DNA from: J054 sp965223095
Lineage (GTDB): Bacteria > Pseudomonadota > Gammaproteobacteria > Steroidobacterales > GCA-2729495
Reading direction: 5' to 3'
Assembly (NCBI GenBank): GCA_965223095.1
Contig: OZ244979.1
Span: forward strand, 3,428,815-3,492,814
Length of the DNA stretch: 64,000 nt
Shown: positions 29,723-38,380 of the stretch, piece by piece
Numbering within the stretch: the stretch's first letter is position 1
Layout: each line of letters opens with the position of its first letter
The notes under the pieces: model-generated
Database searches by the model: none
What the model saw: only the letters and a program-made list of their open reading frames with translations
What the model was told of the DNA's origin: nothing
Program-made: the position numbers and the translations under genes

Positions 29723-30364
29723 TCAGCCGTGATCAAAACGGCCGTGACGAAGAAAATGCGCGGTCTGCTGCGCCACGCTGGGCGCCAACAACATCGCGGT
29801 ATGACTGACGGGCAACTCGAGATGATCCGCCATACCCGGTAGTTGAGTTTCCTCCACAGTGACCATGCCATCGTGGGGGGGCTTGAGGTCTGGCAGCGCC
29901 ATACCGAGTCCCACCCCAATGGTGCCGGCAATGGACCCCAGCTCTTGTTCGCCCGTCCACCGCTGTAAGGGCCGGGTAATCACAGAATCGCTTAAGGTAC
30001 GGCCAAGCACATAGGCACTCCCCGGCCATTGTTCCACCGTGCGTCCGGCGCTACTGCCGCGTAAGGGACCGCCAAGACTGACGATGCGACCCAGCGGCGG
30101 CAGATTTTTCTCCAGCGCCGTGTGCAAGGCTAACACCGCCCCGAGGCTATGGCCGACCAGATGAATTTTAGCGGCTTGTTGCGCGCACAAGCAGCGCGAC
30201 AGGTCTGCCATATTCGGCAACAGACCCTTACGTTGCGTCGGGTAAGAAAAAATTTCCGTGGGCCATTCCAGCTCAGCAGACAACCGGTGGGCCAAAGGCC
30301 GCATCACCAGCCCACGCATCCACAAACCATGGATTAGCACAATGACTGCGTCGGCTGAACTCAT
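29723..30364 (-). CDS. Alpha/beta hydrolase (lipase-like)
   Basis: 213 residues. Oxyanion HG in LIHGLWMRG, nucleophile elbow VGHSLGAVL (Ser about 82), catalytic His probably in ELPVSHTAML near the C-terminus. Converges on mutS. Substrate unknown. Confidence 0.8.
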   Translation of the reverse strand: MSSADAVIVLIHGLWMRGLVMRPLAHRLSAELEWPTEIFSYPTQRKGLLPNMADLSRCLCAQQAAKIHLVGHSLGAVLALHTALEKNLPPLGRIVSLGGPLRGSSAGRTVEQWPGSAYVLGRTLSDSVITRPLQRWTGEQELGSIAGTIGVGLGMALPDLKPPHDGMVTVEETQLPGMADHLELPVSHTAMLLAPSVAQQTAHFLRHGRFDHG

Positions 30365-30521
30365 GGGACGTCGTTGATTACGGAAGAATCCGCGGGCGGC
30401 TGGCCGGGGTACCTAGACAAGGACTTGTGGTAAGGCGGCCGCGCCAAACACCAAAACTGCAATGCAGATGGCTGCCCTAGGCTGGTTTTAACCACAGGCT
30501 GAAAGATAAACAATCGGTCAA

Positions 30522-31301
30522 TCACCGGTTCGATGCTGACGAATGGATAATTCGTCGCGAAAAATAAACGGATAAGCCGAGAGATACCAAGCCGATGCCG
30601 GCGACCAACAGCGTATCCATCCATGAGTATTCACCGAAAGCCACGGGGCCGGTCAGCCAAAATATCGCATCACCGATCATCACGGCGGCAATGTGGGTAA
30701 GAATACAAGCCTTCAGTGAACCACTGATATGCCGTAGCCAACCCCAAGCAAACAAAATGGCCAGCACACCGAAGAAACGCGGCCACAGTGACTCCCACGG
30801 ATGAGAAAAGGTGTTAAAGACAATCACGATAGCAATGGCGGCCGCCACGCTCAGATAACGTGACAGCTGCGTTTGCATAATGCCCCGAAAACACATTTCC
30901 GAGGACGTGGACAGCGCGACGGAAATAACCACCCAATAGACGGCTGAGAACAGCGGGCTAACCCCGTCAGGCCCACTCGGCGCGGAATAAACGGTTGCGT
31001 GCCTAATCTTTTCCAAAACCCAAACCGAATGCGCCGCCACGTTGGAACTCACAGCGAAAGCCACGATCAGCGAAATCGGCGCATTGCAGGGGTTTCGCAG
31101 GCCGATATTCCAACGTCTATCACACCACAGCATCGAAGCAATGACAGCGGCCAACACCGGTATTGGAAACCACGGTAGCGCCGGCCAATGATCGGCATTG
31201 AATTGCGCGGTGAGAATGCTAAACGCGACCAGGCAGACGAATATAACGGTACCGCCAAGCGTAGCCGCTAGACATGTTCTGATGGCAATCGACCTGTCCA
31301 T
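30522..31301 (-). CDS. CPBP-like intramembrane protease family protein
   Basis: 259 residues with about seven membrane segments. A CPBP/Abi-like arrangement is visible: SSEMCFRG (variant of EExxxR, one Glu replaced by Ser), FNTFSH and THIAAVMIGD. The motif changes leave protease activity doubtful. Downstream minus-strand frame 30361-30624 overlaps it and is not called. Confidence 0.6.
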   Translation of the reverse strand: MDRSIAIRTCLAATLGGTVIFVCLVAFSILTAQFNADHWPALPWFPIPVLAAVIASMLWCDRRWNIGLRNPCNAPISLIVAFAVSSNVAAHSVWVLEKIRHATVYSAPSGPDGVSPLFSAVYWVVISVALSTSSEMCFRGIMQTQLSRYLSVAAAIAIVIVFNTFSHPWESLWPRFFGVLAILFAWGWLRHISGSLKACILTHIAAVMIGDAIFWLTGPVAFGEYSWMDTLLVAGIGLVSLGLSVYFSRRIIHSSASNR

Positions 31302-31535
31302 GGCTACCCAGGCACTGGCCCGGAAAATCGCGAGCTTCTGTCATGAAAACCATGCCCGGGGACAGCGCGGTTCTTTGTTCCTAGCTGATGCCAGCGAGGA
31401 CTAATCGCTATAGGACAACTCAAATCTTCGCTATTTATCTGCATGCCAAAAACACATCACGATGCTGAATACGATCACTGGTACCCAAGCAGTATAAAGC
31501 CTTGGGCCACGGCGAATACCGCATCAGCCTGCTGA

Positions 31536-31937
31536 CTAGCCGGCACCCAGCGCAAGAAACAGTGGCCGACCGAAAACTAAAGTCGTGATACCAGAAAGAT
31601 TAGAAAACGAACCCAGCGCCAACATACCTGAGGCCACCGACAGTACGCGACCAAATTGACCCCAAAACACGCTTCCAGATTGGCCCTGCGCAACGCGCTT
31701 CAGGTGCTGGACTGAAGCGTTCCATAGCGCCACGGTGATGAACGCGAAAAACAGCCATTCCAACCAAAGAAAGGCTCGACCGGCGAGAAAAACAGCGGTG
31801 TCATCATGCGTAAATACACCGGTTTCGCGCAGCACGTATTTGGCAACGAATAGGGGGACCGGGGCTACACAGCCCATAACCCAAAAAGTAAAGCCCAGGC
31901 TATATTCACCATAGAGGGTCTTTTTAAGGAAGGACAT
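31536..31937 (-). CDS. Small integral membrane protein of unknown function
   Basis: 133 residues from the ATG at 31935-31937, preceded by AAGGA-type sequence (TCCTTAAAAA on the plus strand just beyond). Four hydrophobic segments; opens MSFLKKTLYGEYSLG. No family recognised; similar small membrane proteins occur among integron cassette genes, but no attC is visible around it. Confidence 0.5.
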   Translation of the reverse strand: MSFLKKTLYGEYSLGFTFWVMGCVAPVPLFVAKYVLRETGVFTHDDTAVFLAGRAFLWLEWLFFAFITVALWNASVQHLKRVAQGQSGSVFWGQFGRVLSVASGMLALGSFSNLSGITTLVFGRPLFLALGAG

Positions 31938-31983
31938 TCGGCAACCCAAATTCAGGCCCAGACACCGGACCGCCAATCGTTGA

Positions 31984-32023
31984 AGCGCTAAGTGAGTTAA
32001 TCGCGACTAACTCGCTTAGCGCT
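31984..32023. repeat. Near-perfect 16-bp inverted repeat
   Basis: AGCGCTAAGTGAGTTA at 31984-31999 pairs with TAACTCGCTTAGCGCT at 32008-32023 with one mismatch around an 8-nt loop. No T-run, so not a classic terminator. It ends in TTA/TAA-type boxes and could be a worn attC-like hairpin, but R'/R'' boxes are not convincing. Confidence 0.6.
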
Positions 32024-32169
32024 ATCGACCATGCCCATCTAGCAGCATGGCATCCATAACAGCGCAGCTTGAGACGGCAAACGATTTGCGACAACAGCTT
32101 AGTCGACTTGCAGTGCATCCAGCGACTACGGGGCACGACCTGATCACGATAGCTACGGAACTATCTCTG

Positions 32170-32940
32170 CTACCCAGGCCCTGCAGTGGCTAAGATGCTA
32201 AAAATATTGCCCTCAAGCTCCGACCACCAAAGAATATTGATATGTCCCCTTCCCTCGACCTCTAACACGGTAATGTCGGGACGTACTTGTTTAAGTGGCG
32301 GCACCGTCTGAGCGTAATTCTGATCTTCGGTACCGATCATTACGGAAACCGGCGACTTTAGCGCCGCAAATTCTTCTCGCGTTATAGTCAATTCCTTAAG
32401 CGTTGGAAAGCATGCTTTCAGTACATCCGAGAAAGCACTGCCATCCAGCTTACTAAAACGCTGCTCTGCCACCGGCCCCCTCTCTAGCCACCCCATCCCC
32501 AATGAGATCACACTCAGAGTCTTTTCGGGATACGTGGATGCAAACTTAATCGCAGTCAATCCGCCCATGGAATGACCGATCAAATGCGCTCTATCTACAG
32601 CAAGTTTTCGCATCAATGTGAGCAAATCTTCAACCAATAGCAAGCCATAACCACCTTCATTAGTGGGCTTGAAACTGCTGCCATGGCCGCGGGCGTCATA
32701 AATTATGACGCGATAAGTCTTTGCCAGCTCGCTAAAAAGACCCATCATCTCCCACTGATAATCTTCCGCCGCGAATCCATGCAGCAAGATGACGACTTCG
32801 CCGGTACCGGCGGTTTTATAGGAGAGGCTACCGGCGTTTAGTTGTAGCTCTTGCTTGTCGTATCTTGAAGGCTGCGCTAACAGGATCGCCAAAGCGACGA
32901 CTACCAACACGACGATCACGGCGATGGCTCGCTTAATCAT
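32170..32940 (-). CDS. Membrane-anchored alpha/beta hydrolase
   Basis: 256 residues. Single N-terminal membrane segment (about 5-22), then an alpha/beta fold: oxyanion LLHGFAAEDYQW, nucleophile IGHSMGGL (Ser about 123), acid in MIGTEDQNY, His in EGRGHINIL. All parts of the triad are visible. Substrate unknown. Confidence 0.82.
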   Translation of the reverse strand: MIKRAIAVIVVLVVVALAILLAQPSRYDKQELQLNAGSLSYKTAGTGEVVILLHGFAAEDYQWEMMGLFSELAKTYRVIIYDARGHGSSFKPTNEGGYGLLLVEDLLTLMRKLAVDRAHLIGHSMGGLTAIKFASTYPEKTLSVISLGMGWLERGPVAEQRFSKLDGSAFSDVLKACFPTLKELTITREEFAALKSPVSVMIGTEDQNYAQTVPPLKQVRPDITVLEVEGRGHINILWWSELEGNIFSILATAGPG

Positions 32941-33249
32941 TTAGTACGCCTTATGCCTCCCGAAAATGCCGCGCGCCAGCGGCCGACACATAGGTTGTCA
33001 TACATTAGCAAGATATGTACGAGCTTTAGCAAATTGCAGAATCGTGCAGCCACAATAAACCTGACTTACGGCAGTTAACCACAGGATAAGTTGGCAATGA
33101 GGTGCTCTCGCTGCTTGTACCAGTCCGACCCGATCTATATATCGGTTTTGACGTGCTCCGGATTCTTGTGCCGGTTACGGGGCAAATGCGCCTCCGAACT
33201 TGAATACGTACTGAGTACGAAACGGTTTGGCAGGTCAGCCGGCGATGAG
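32941..33249. other. Intergenic region, 309 bp
   Basis: Contains only short, weak frames (for example 33026-33256 minus, basic and without a ribosome site). No repeat, hairpin or attC box recognised. Confidence 0.3.
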
Positions 33250-34500
33250 CTACCACTCGTCTCCGCCAAAATATTCAGGATGCTGGGCTTCGAACATGAT
33301 GTTGTTGACGGCTTCGGGTGAAGGTGAGCCCATGTTGATGAAGTACTTACGAAGCTTGTAAATACCGGCAGCTGCATCCTGCCAGTTGATTTCGCCGATG
33401 TCTTCGGCGCCCCCATGCACGCGCTCCTTGACCCGATGCGGCAGTGTTACGGGCCCGACCTTTTTATACTTGTCCGCAATTCTCTCTACGAATTCGCGCT
33501 TATAGCCCGAGGCAGTGTTGTGCAGTATTTCGTACTTGATACGGACCGGTCGCAGCTTTCGGTCATCGAAATAACACGCCCAGAGTTCCGCATGCTTCAA
33601 CTCGCTACCGCCGTCGTTAGTCGTTTCTCCCTGGATGACATATATCTGGCAAAACCTGGCCGCATAAGTGGTATTCATATATTCATTGCCAGGGACCGGC
33701 GTTTTCACGCCTCCCCGATAGTCGTATTCGCTATCCGGGCGCGAGTTGTGACCGGAACGCCGGACATGATGATAGTAGTCTTCCAGCCTGAAGAATTCGT
33801 CTTCATTTGCCAGGCACATGTCATAGCATTCGTGGGGGTGCCCGACACGATGAAAACGCTCGCCACGGTAATCCTCGAAAAACAGACCGAATGGCGCCTG
33901 GACATCGTGCCTGCCTTTCTCTTTGAACCAGGCTAGCGACTCGTCCCCGAAAAGACCGGAACTATCATCCGCGCCTTGAATCCCGCCTGCCTGTTCTTCG
34001 AAGCCTTCATCGCCCTCCGCTTTTGCCTTCCGTATCTCCCTACCGACCCCTACCAGCCCGAACCTCTCCGCTGCGATCGCATAGCCTTCCAGCATTGCTG
34101 TCGGGTTATCGGCAACCTCTGAAGGCGCAGGCTGATCAGGATTTGTTTGATATTGATCGTATTCACCGGCTGCCATGTCCCTGCGGCGGATCTCGGTATC
34201 GGTGACCCAGCAAAAACCGCTGTCGCAGGCTTCGTAGTAACGAATGTCCGGCAGTGGGGCAATTTTCGTTTTTTCTACCAGGACATAGTTCTCGACTTGT
34301 GCCATCTCGGCTTCATGTGCTTCCTGCATGGCCTCTAATTCGCTTCGAACGTCTGTGTCGTGAACGGCGGGCTCTGTGGCTTGCTCAGCACTGTCGGTTC
34401 CGATGACTTGCGTTTCATGGCCTCCGGCGAATGCCGGCGACGTCAGTAACAAGAACGACGAGAAAAGTGACAGACAGAATGTGACCAGTCCTTTCATCAT
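33250..34500 (-). CDS. Exported protein of unknown function
   Basis: 416 residues with a clear Sec signal (cleavage near SPAFAGG). The mature part is acidic and Glu/Asp/Tyr-rich; cysteines occur in ACDSGFCW and HPHECYDMC, compatible with disulfides. A predicted helix at about 50-75 is rich in Glu/Ala. No domain recognised. It lies just outside the recognisable integron end and reads in the cassette direction. Confidence 0.7.
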   Translation of the reverse strand: MMKGLVTFCLSLFSSFLLLTSPAFAGGHETQVIGTDSAEQATEPAVHDTDVRSELEAMQEAHEAEMAQVENYVLVEKTKIAPLPDIRYYEACDSGFCWVTDTEIRRRDMAAGEYDQYQTNPDQPAPSEVADNPTAMLEGYAIAAERFGLVGVGREIRKAKAEGDEGFEEQAGGIQGADDSSGLFGDESLAWFKEKGRHDVQAPFGLFFEDYRGERFHRVGHPHECYDMCLANEDEFFRLEDYYHHVRRSGHNSRPDSEYDYRGGVKTPVPGNEYMNTTYAARFCQIYVIQGETTNDGGSELKHAELWACYFDDRKLRPVRIKYEILHNTASGYKREFVERIADKYKKVGPVTLPHRVKERVHGGAEDIGEINWQDAAAGIYKLRKYFINMGSPSPEAVNNIMFEAQHPEYFGGDEW

Positions 34501-34775
34501 TTATGCCCCAAGTGGACAAATCGACGGATCATGCAGACTCAGATATTAACCGATATCGGTTTCCCCGCAGCGTGGCTGCTAGCGACAGGGGCCCGGAACG
34601 CGGCGGATGCATCAGTCCGGACATCGCTGGCGCCCACTTCGGTCGCAAGCAGCCAGATAGGTCGCGCCGCATAGTACGACCGCTTTGGGTCGTCAACAGA
34701 CAGCCGCGCCGCAGCAAGCTAATTGGCTGCTTCGGATCGGGAAGCGGACATTCAGTTGTGCTGAAAAACTATGCC
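34501..34775. other. Region between chromosomal gene and distal integron end
   Basis: 275 bp with no credible gene. The open frame 34503-34781 on the plus strand runs into the attC site and has no homology or ribosome site. Probably worn remains of an older cassette or flank. Confidence 0.35.
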
Positions 34776-34868
34776 CCGTAACGCCCACAGCAGAGGAGCT
34801 TGACGGCGATGGCCTTTTGCGGCAGCGAAACGCCTGAGCGGTCACGTGTCCGCTGCCTGTGGTTAGGC
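34776..34868 (-). repeat. attC site, most distal
   Basis: Left box CCCGTAAC (complement of R' GTTACGGG), right box GTTAGGC; imperfect inverted repeat between, 93 bp. Last recognisable attC of the array. Confidence 0.8.
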
Positions 34869-34899
34869 ATTGCGTTCCTCGGTGACTTCCGTTTCAAAT

Positions 34900-35044
34900 A
34901 GATGCCTGTGATACTCAGAAGGTGGAAGGCAGCAAAGTCAGGAAGCTCTAGACCTTCGTGAAAAATCAGCGTTGTCTCAATACCCCCATCTGTGAGAAAC
35001 AGGTCATGGCCGGCCTGCGGCAGGCCATTTCTATACATCGACAT
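34900..35044 (-). pseudogene. Homocysteine S-methyltransferase N-terminal fragment in a cassette
   Basis: About 45 codons reading LFLTDGGIETTLIFHEG and LPDFAAFHLL match the start of homocysteine S-methyltransferases (usual length about 300). Homology stops near the HLL, and the frame then drifts into the attC (the open frame ends at 34769). A good ribosome site (GCAGGAGAG) precedes the ATG at 35042-35044. Looks like a gene captured or cut down to its first codons. Confidence 0.7.
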
Positions 35045-35072
35045 TTCAATTCTCTCCTGCGCTTCTAGTGCG

Positions 35073-35157
35073 GCCTAACGCCCGCATTTTGGGGCAACCG
35101 AAACGCCGCGTAGGCAGCCATAGCCGCGAAGCGACGGGCAAGATGTGCTTACTAGGC
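35073..35157 (-). repeat. attC site with a worn R'' box
   Basis: Left box GCCTAAC; right box reads ACTAGGC instead of GTTAGGC. Belongs to the MAPEG cassette on its right. Confidence 0.7.
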
Positions 35158-35173
35158 GAGCCCATGTTGAAAC

Positions 35174-35569
35174 CTAAAGCCTGACCAACAAAAGGACGGC
35201 AGATATCGTTAAAACAAGCCAACTTGTGAGAGCCCCTAAAACTCTGCCTACAAAGTAAGTTGGAGAATTTATTGTCGAAGCAAATGCGACGGGGTGAATA
35301 ATGCGTGCGATAAGAAGAGCACCCATTAAAAGATGGATATGAAGGCTAGGTTCACCGTGCATCTCTAGGGCAATCACTAATATCGAAATCAATGGAACCC
35401 ATTCATTGAAGTTTCCATGCGCACGTATTGAACGATGAAGATTCTCGTTTCCCCCGTCGCCAAAGGGGATATCAAGTTTTGCTCGAAACGCGACAACGAC
35501 TAAAGACAGCGCAGAATAAATAAGGGCAAGAATTGCCAAATACGTGAGAGAAATTGCTGGAAAGTTCAT
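35174..35569 (-). CDS. MAPEG-family membrane protein
   Basis: 131 residues, four membrane helices. The family hallmark RAHGNFNEWVPL lies after helix 1, with FVGRVLGAL later. MAPEG proteins are glutathione- or lipid-handling membrane enzymes; the bacterial ones are mostly uncharacterised. Cassette gene in the integron direction. Confidence 0.82.
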   Translation of the reverse strand: MNFPAISLTYLAILALIYSALSLVVVAFRAKLDIPFGDGGNENLHRSIRAHGNFNEWVPLISILVIALEMHGEPSLHIHLLMGALLIARIIHPVAFASTINSPTYFVGRVLGALTSWLVLTISAVLLLVRL

Positions 35570-35599
35570 AGGTCTCTATCGCATATTGATTTCAAGTAG

Positions 35600-35686
35600 G
35601 CCAAGTTAGGCGGCACTTGCAGGAGCGTTGCGCTGATCGCCCAATGCCGTTGCCGCCTCAAAGGGCTTGTGAAAATTGAGTACAAG
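35600..35686. other. Possible decayed attC between MAPEG and META cassettes
   Basis: An attC is expected here. Only fragments are visible (GGCCAAGTTAGGCGG at about 35598 and a CCGTTGCCGCC stretch). I do not count it as a site. Confidence 0.3.
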
Positions 35687-36247
35687 CTACTTCGCGTCAT
35701 TACGCAACAACTCAAGCTGGTCGCCATCGGGGCTTCCCACGAACAAGCGATCTCCTTTGAGCGTCAGCTTCGCTTGTGATGAAAGAACCCTGAAAAGATG
35801 GCTTTCCTGTTCCGAGACTTTCGGGCACGCCATTTGAGTGCTGAGTATCGGTTTCGAATCGCTTCTTCCATCAACAAGCCTCGCTTCCGCCCCAAAACCG
35901 TTGCATCCTGAAAAACCCTGGAATGAAAAGCGGCCCTGTTGGGGGGCTGCGGGATCCCAGCCAAGATTATCTGGATTGCAAAATGTTTCACCGAGTTCAT
36001 AACAGGGTTGCCCGATTTCGAAGCCGACGTATTGGTCTTGATCAAGTCCTTCTGCTCGTACTGCTGCACTGCCGTTGATTGAAACGAGCGACCATTCACC
36101 TAACACTTGATCGAGCGAAACAGTGGCCTCTGATTGCGGAGTGTTCGGGGCGTTGGGAATATGAACATCAGGCCCGTCTCCATTACTGCATGCGCCAGCC
36201 ATGAGCATTGCCATGAATCCAATCAACGATCTCAGTTTAATTCTCAC
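35687..36247 (-). CDS. META-domain lipoprotein (HslJ-like)
   Basis: 186 residues; lipobox MAGAC at the end of the signal (Cys about 20). META domain features GEWSLVSINGSAA, SGCNGFGAEARL and STQMACP are in order. HslJ-type proteins are linked to stress and drug tolerance at the envelope. Cassette gene. Confidence 0.82.
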   Translation of the reverse strand: MRIKLRSLIGFMAMLMAGACSNGDGPDVHIPNAPNTPQSEATVSLDQVLGEWSLVSINGSAAVRAEGLDQDQYVGFEIGQPCYELGETFCNPDNLGWDPAAPQQGRFSFQGFSGCNGFGAEARLVDGRSDSKPILSTQMACPKVSEQESHLFRVLSSQAKLTLKGDRLFVGSPDGDQLELLRNDAK

Positions 36248-36275
36248 GTCGAGCTTCGGAACACCTGGAAATGCT

Positions 36276-36353
36276 AATTAACGCCCTGAAAAGGGGCGCC
36301 ACGGAAGTGGCGTCCAGTTAGCAACGCGAACGACCTGATTCAGCTGGTTATGT
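36276..36353 (-). repeat. attC site of the SGNH-hydrolase cassette
   Basis: Left box AATTAAC, right box GTTATGT, 78 bp. The SGNH gene reads through the right box. Confidence 0.8.
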
Positions 36354-36999
36354 GTAAATTGCACGATAACAATGATCCTACTTTGGTAGCAATCGCTTGG
36401 CCTAATACGAGATGCTGATCTTCATCCAAGTGAACGCCGTCAACTTTACTGGTACTTGTTACCGATCCTGCGTCGAAAAAATGGCAACCTTGCTCTTCCA
36501 CCATAGTCTCAATGGCTGCGCATAGGCCAACCGCTTTCTTCTCGGCCCCTGCAAATTTAGGTGCAATACTGCCTTTGGCTTTTTGTATCGGGGGCGGAGC
36601 AATAACCAGTATTTGTGGGATCGCCATGCCCGGTTCAAGGGGGGTTTGACGAATCGCAGCAACGATGGCACGCAAACCTTCAGCAGATCGCCTCGCATCG
36701 TTCTGATGCATCGATTGAAAATCATTGGTACCAAGAAATAGCACGACTAGCGATAGCGGTGAGTTAACCTCAATGCGCTGTTCAACGCCAAGCAGGCCAT
36801 TGCGTCCAGGTTTAATTGGGTCTTCCCAGGCCGTGCGTCGCCCATTCAAACAATCTTCGATCACACGGACAGAATGCCCAGCTTTGCGCAATTCAAGCTC
36901 CATGATGCCCGGCCACCGCTGATCAAAGCGGAACCTTGTGCGGGTATTGGGGACAATGCCCCAGCTGAGCGAGTCGGCGTATACGAGAACTTGATGCAC
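36340..36999 (-). CDS. SGNH/GDSL hydrolase
   Basis: 219 residues. Block I YADSLSWG (Ser nucleophile about 10), block III LFLGTND, block V DGVHLDEDQH with the Asp/His pair. Probable arylesterase-type lipase. Its last codons and TGA lie inside the attC, past the R'' box. Confidence 0.87.
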   Translation of the reverse strand: MHQVLVYADSLSWGIVPNTRTRFRFDQRWPGIMELELRKAGHSVRVIEDCLNGRRTAWEDPIKPGRNGLLGVEQRIEVNSPLSLVVLFLGTNDFQSMHQNDARRSAEGLRAIVAAIRQTPLEPGMAIPQILVIAPPPIQKAKGSIAPKFAGAEKKAVGLCAAIETMVEEQGCHFFDAGSVTSTSKVDGVHLDEDQHLVLGQAIATKVGSLLSCNLHITS

Positions 37000-37065
37000 G
37001 CAAGATGTGTCCTTGACACCTTATATCTTCAATTTAACCGTCGAGTGCTTAGCATAGCTGAGTTA

Positions 37066-37127
37066 CCTTAAGTCGGTTACTGGGGCATGCCGCTGACACC
37101 TAAAGGCTTGGACCTTGTGCGTTAGAA
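37066..37127. other. Possible decayed attC
   Basis: ACCTTAAG on the left and GTTAGAA on the right, about 60 bp apart, sit where the SGNH cassette should begin, but the left box does not match the GTTATGT end of that cassette. Worn or recombined. Confidence 0.3.
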
Positions 37128-37199
37128 AGGCACCCCGCCTTAATGACAAAATCCCTGGAGCATCCTGAGTCGTTGAACTCGCATCACAAGGTCTGATTG

Positions 37200-37580
37200 T
37201 CATAGCGCAAGGTCGGGGTACCCAGTAGCAATCTGAGTTTTCTTTGAATCAATATATTCGCCATTGGGTCCATACTGCTCAATCTTCTCGACATTAAGTC
37301 CGGGGGAGGTGATTTTCTCTTCGTCTATCCCAAGGGCTACCAATTCCTCGACAGATTTGGATGCGGTTGAATCGACCATTTGCTTCATAGCAACGATGTC
37401 ACCAGTGCCAACGCTCCAAACTGAATACCGGATTCGAATGATGTCGGGCACTGCCTCAATGCTTGCCGATCCTTCGACCGCGATTATTCGGGGTTCCGCT
37501 TGGGCGGAGAACGCAAGGACGGCCAATAGAACAAATATCACCTGCTTCACGATTTTCTCCACACGATTGTAGATGCTCAT
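37200..37580 (-). pseudogene. Truncated SIMPL (DUF541) domain protein
   Basis: 126 residues with a signal peptide (cleavage near AQAEP) and the first half of a SIMPL domain: VEGSASIEAVPDIIRI, then NVEKIEQYGPNG and TQIATGY. Whole SIMPL proteins have about 230 residues; here the frame ends right after the TGY strand. The C-terminal half is missing, so the product is probably non-functional. Confidence 0.75.
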
Positions 37581-37584
37581 AGCC

Positions 37585-37668
37585 TCTTAACGCCCGCAAC
37601 AACTGCCGCACGACGAGTATAAAGAAAAGCGCCCGGGTTTCACGGTCAGTTGCTTGCGATGGTTAGCA
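37585..37668 (-). repeat. attC site of the DUF6632-like cassette
   Basis: Left box TCTTAAC, right box GTTAGCA, 84 bp. The right box matches TGCTAAC at 38082, the other end of the cassette. Confidence 0.85.
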
Positions 37669-37675
37669 GGCGTTA

Positions 37676-38071
37676 TCACGTAGTTTCTGCTGTTTTTGGG
37701 ACGAGCCACCAAAGGACGGCAGCCACGACAAGTAAGGCCGGGACATCACCAATTAAATTAGCGCGCTCCGATTCGTCGACGATGCCTTGGATCAGCATGA
37801 TGACGGCGTGGATAAGACTCGACCAAATCGTGAACCAAATGAGACTAAGATTGGCGAGCGGATCTTTCGCGGCTCTAATAAGGAATATGCCCAAGGTAGC
37901 GTACACGCCCATTATCATTTGCTCGTATTCGTGCTGACGCGGCGTCCAGCTCCAACCGTCTGGCCAAATTTGCATCATCGCGAAAATACCGACAATGAAG
38001 ATTACGCCGACAACGTTTAGGGCGACCCGCAGATATCGAAGTCTTTCGTCTATGTTCATGGGACTCTCCAA
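37676..38071 (-). CDS. DUF6632-like small membrane protein
   Basis: 131 residues with four hydrophobic segments; likely start at MNIDERLRYLRVAL (residue 5). The pattern MIMGVYATLGIFLIRAAKDPLANLSLIWFTIWSS-type stretch is typical of DUF6632 proteins (recognised from memory, not searched). Function unknown. Cassette gene. Confidence 0.65.
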   Translation of the reverse strand: MESPMNIDERLRYLRVALNVVGVIFIVGIFAMMQIWPDGWSWTPRQHEYEQMIMGVYATLGIFLIRAAKDPLANLSLIWFTIWSSLIHAVIMLIQGIVDESERANLIGDVPALLVVAAVLWWLVPKTAETT

Positions 38072-38081
38072 GCTCAGCGCC

Positions 38082-38173
38082 TGCTAACCGCCTGCAACAG
38101 CGGCATTTGACTCGGATGCGAGCTTGGCGTTCAGCCAAGGGAGCGGCCGGGTCAAATGTCCGTTGCTTGCGCT
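38082..38173 (-). repeat. Left part of the hicAB attC, split by the IS110-family element
   Basis: Box TGCTAAC at 38082 starts a normal attC that breaks off at ...TTGCTTGCGCT. Its missing end CTGGTTATGC is at 39352-39361, beyond the IS. Rejoined, the site is 100 nt and lines up along its length with the attC at 44688-44786. Confidence 0.88.
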
Positions 38174-38224
38174 TGTATGTTTGAATTCTTACGTGGACGG
38201 GTAAAGTGAGGCCCACCTTCGGTA

Positions 38225-38370
38225 ACGGCCGAAGGCTCAGGTGCAGTCGCTCGATGCTTTGATGGCTCCTCATTACTGAGAGACCGATAACCAGTGTGAG
38301 CACTGCATTTGCTCCTAAGTAGTCACTCGAACAGTCACTCGGGCCTCGAGCCCGTATTGCAAGGCTTCAG
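38225..38370 (+). ncRNA. Predicted bridge RNA of the IS110-family element
   Basis: Order of guide-like segments matches the known IS110 bridge RNA. Target loop: TGCAGTCGCT (38242-38251) agrees at 7 of 10 bases with the left target TGCTTGCGCT; ATAACCAG (38287-38294) is the exact complement of the right target CTGGTTAT. Donor loop: ACAGTCACT (38331-38339) is identical to the element's right end plus core (39345-39353); CAAG (38360-38363) complements CTTG at the left junction. Ends of the RNA are estimates. Confidence 0.7.
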
Positions 38371-38380
38371 TTAGCTTATC

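Noticed and set aside
30361..30624. Minus-strand frame overlapping the CPBP-like gene
   Set aside because: Overlaps a clear membrane protein gene in another frame and shows no family.
31536..34500. Extending the integron further left to include the genes at 31.5-34.5 kb
   Set aside because: They read in the cassette direction, but no attC boxes are visible; only a hairpin at 31984-32023 is suggestive.
34503..34781. Plus-strand frame of 92 codons next to the distal attC
   Set aside because: No ribosome site, runs into the attC, composition not gene-like.
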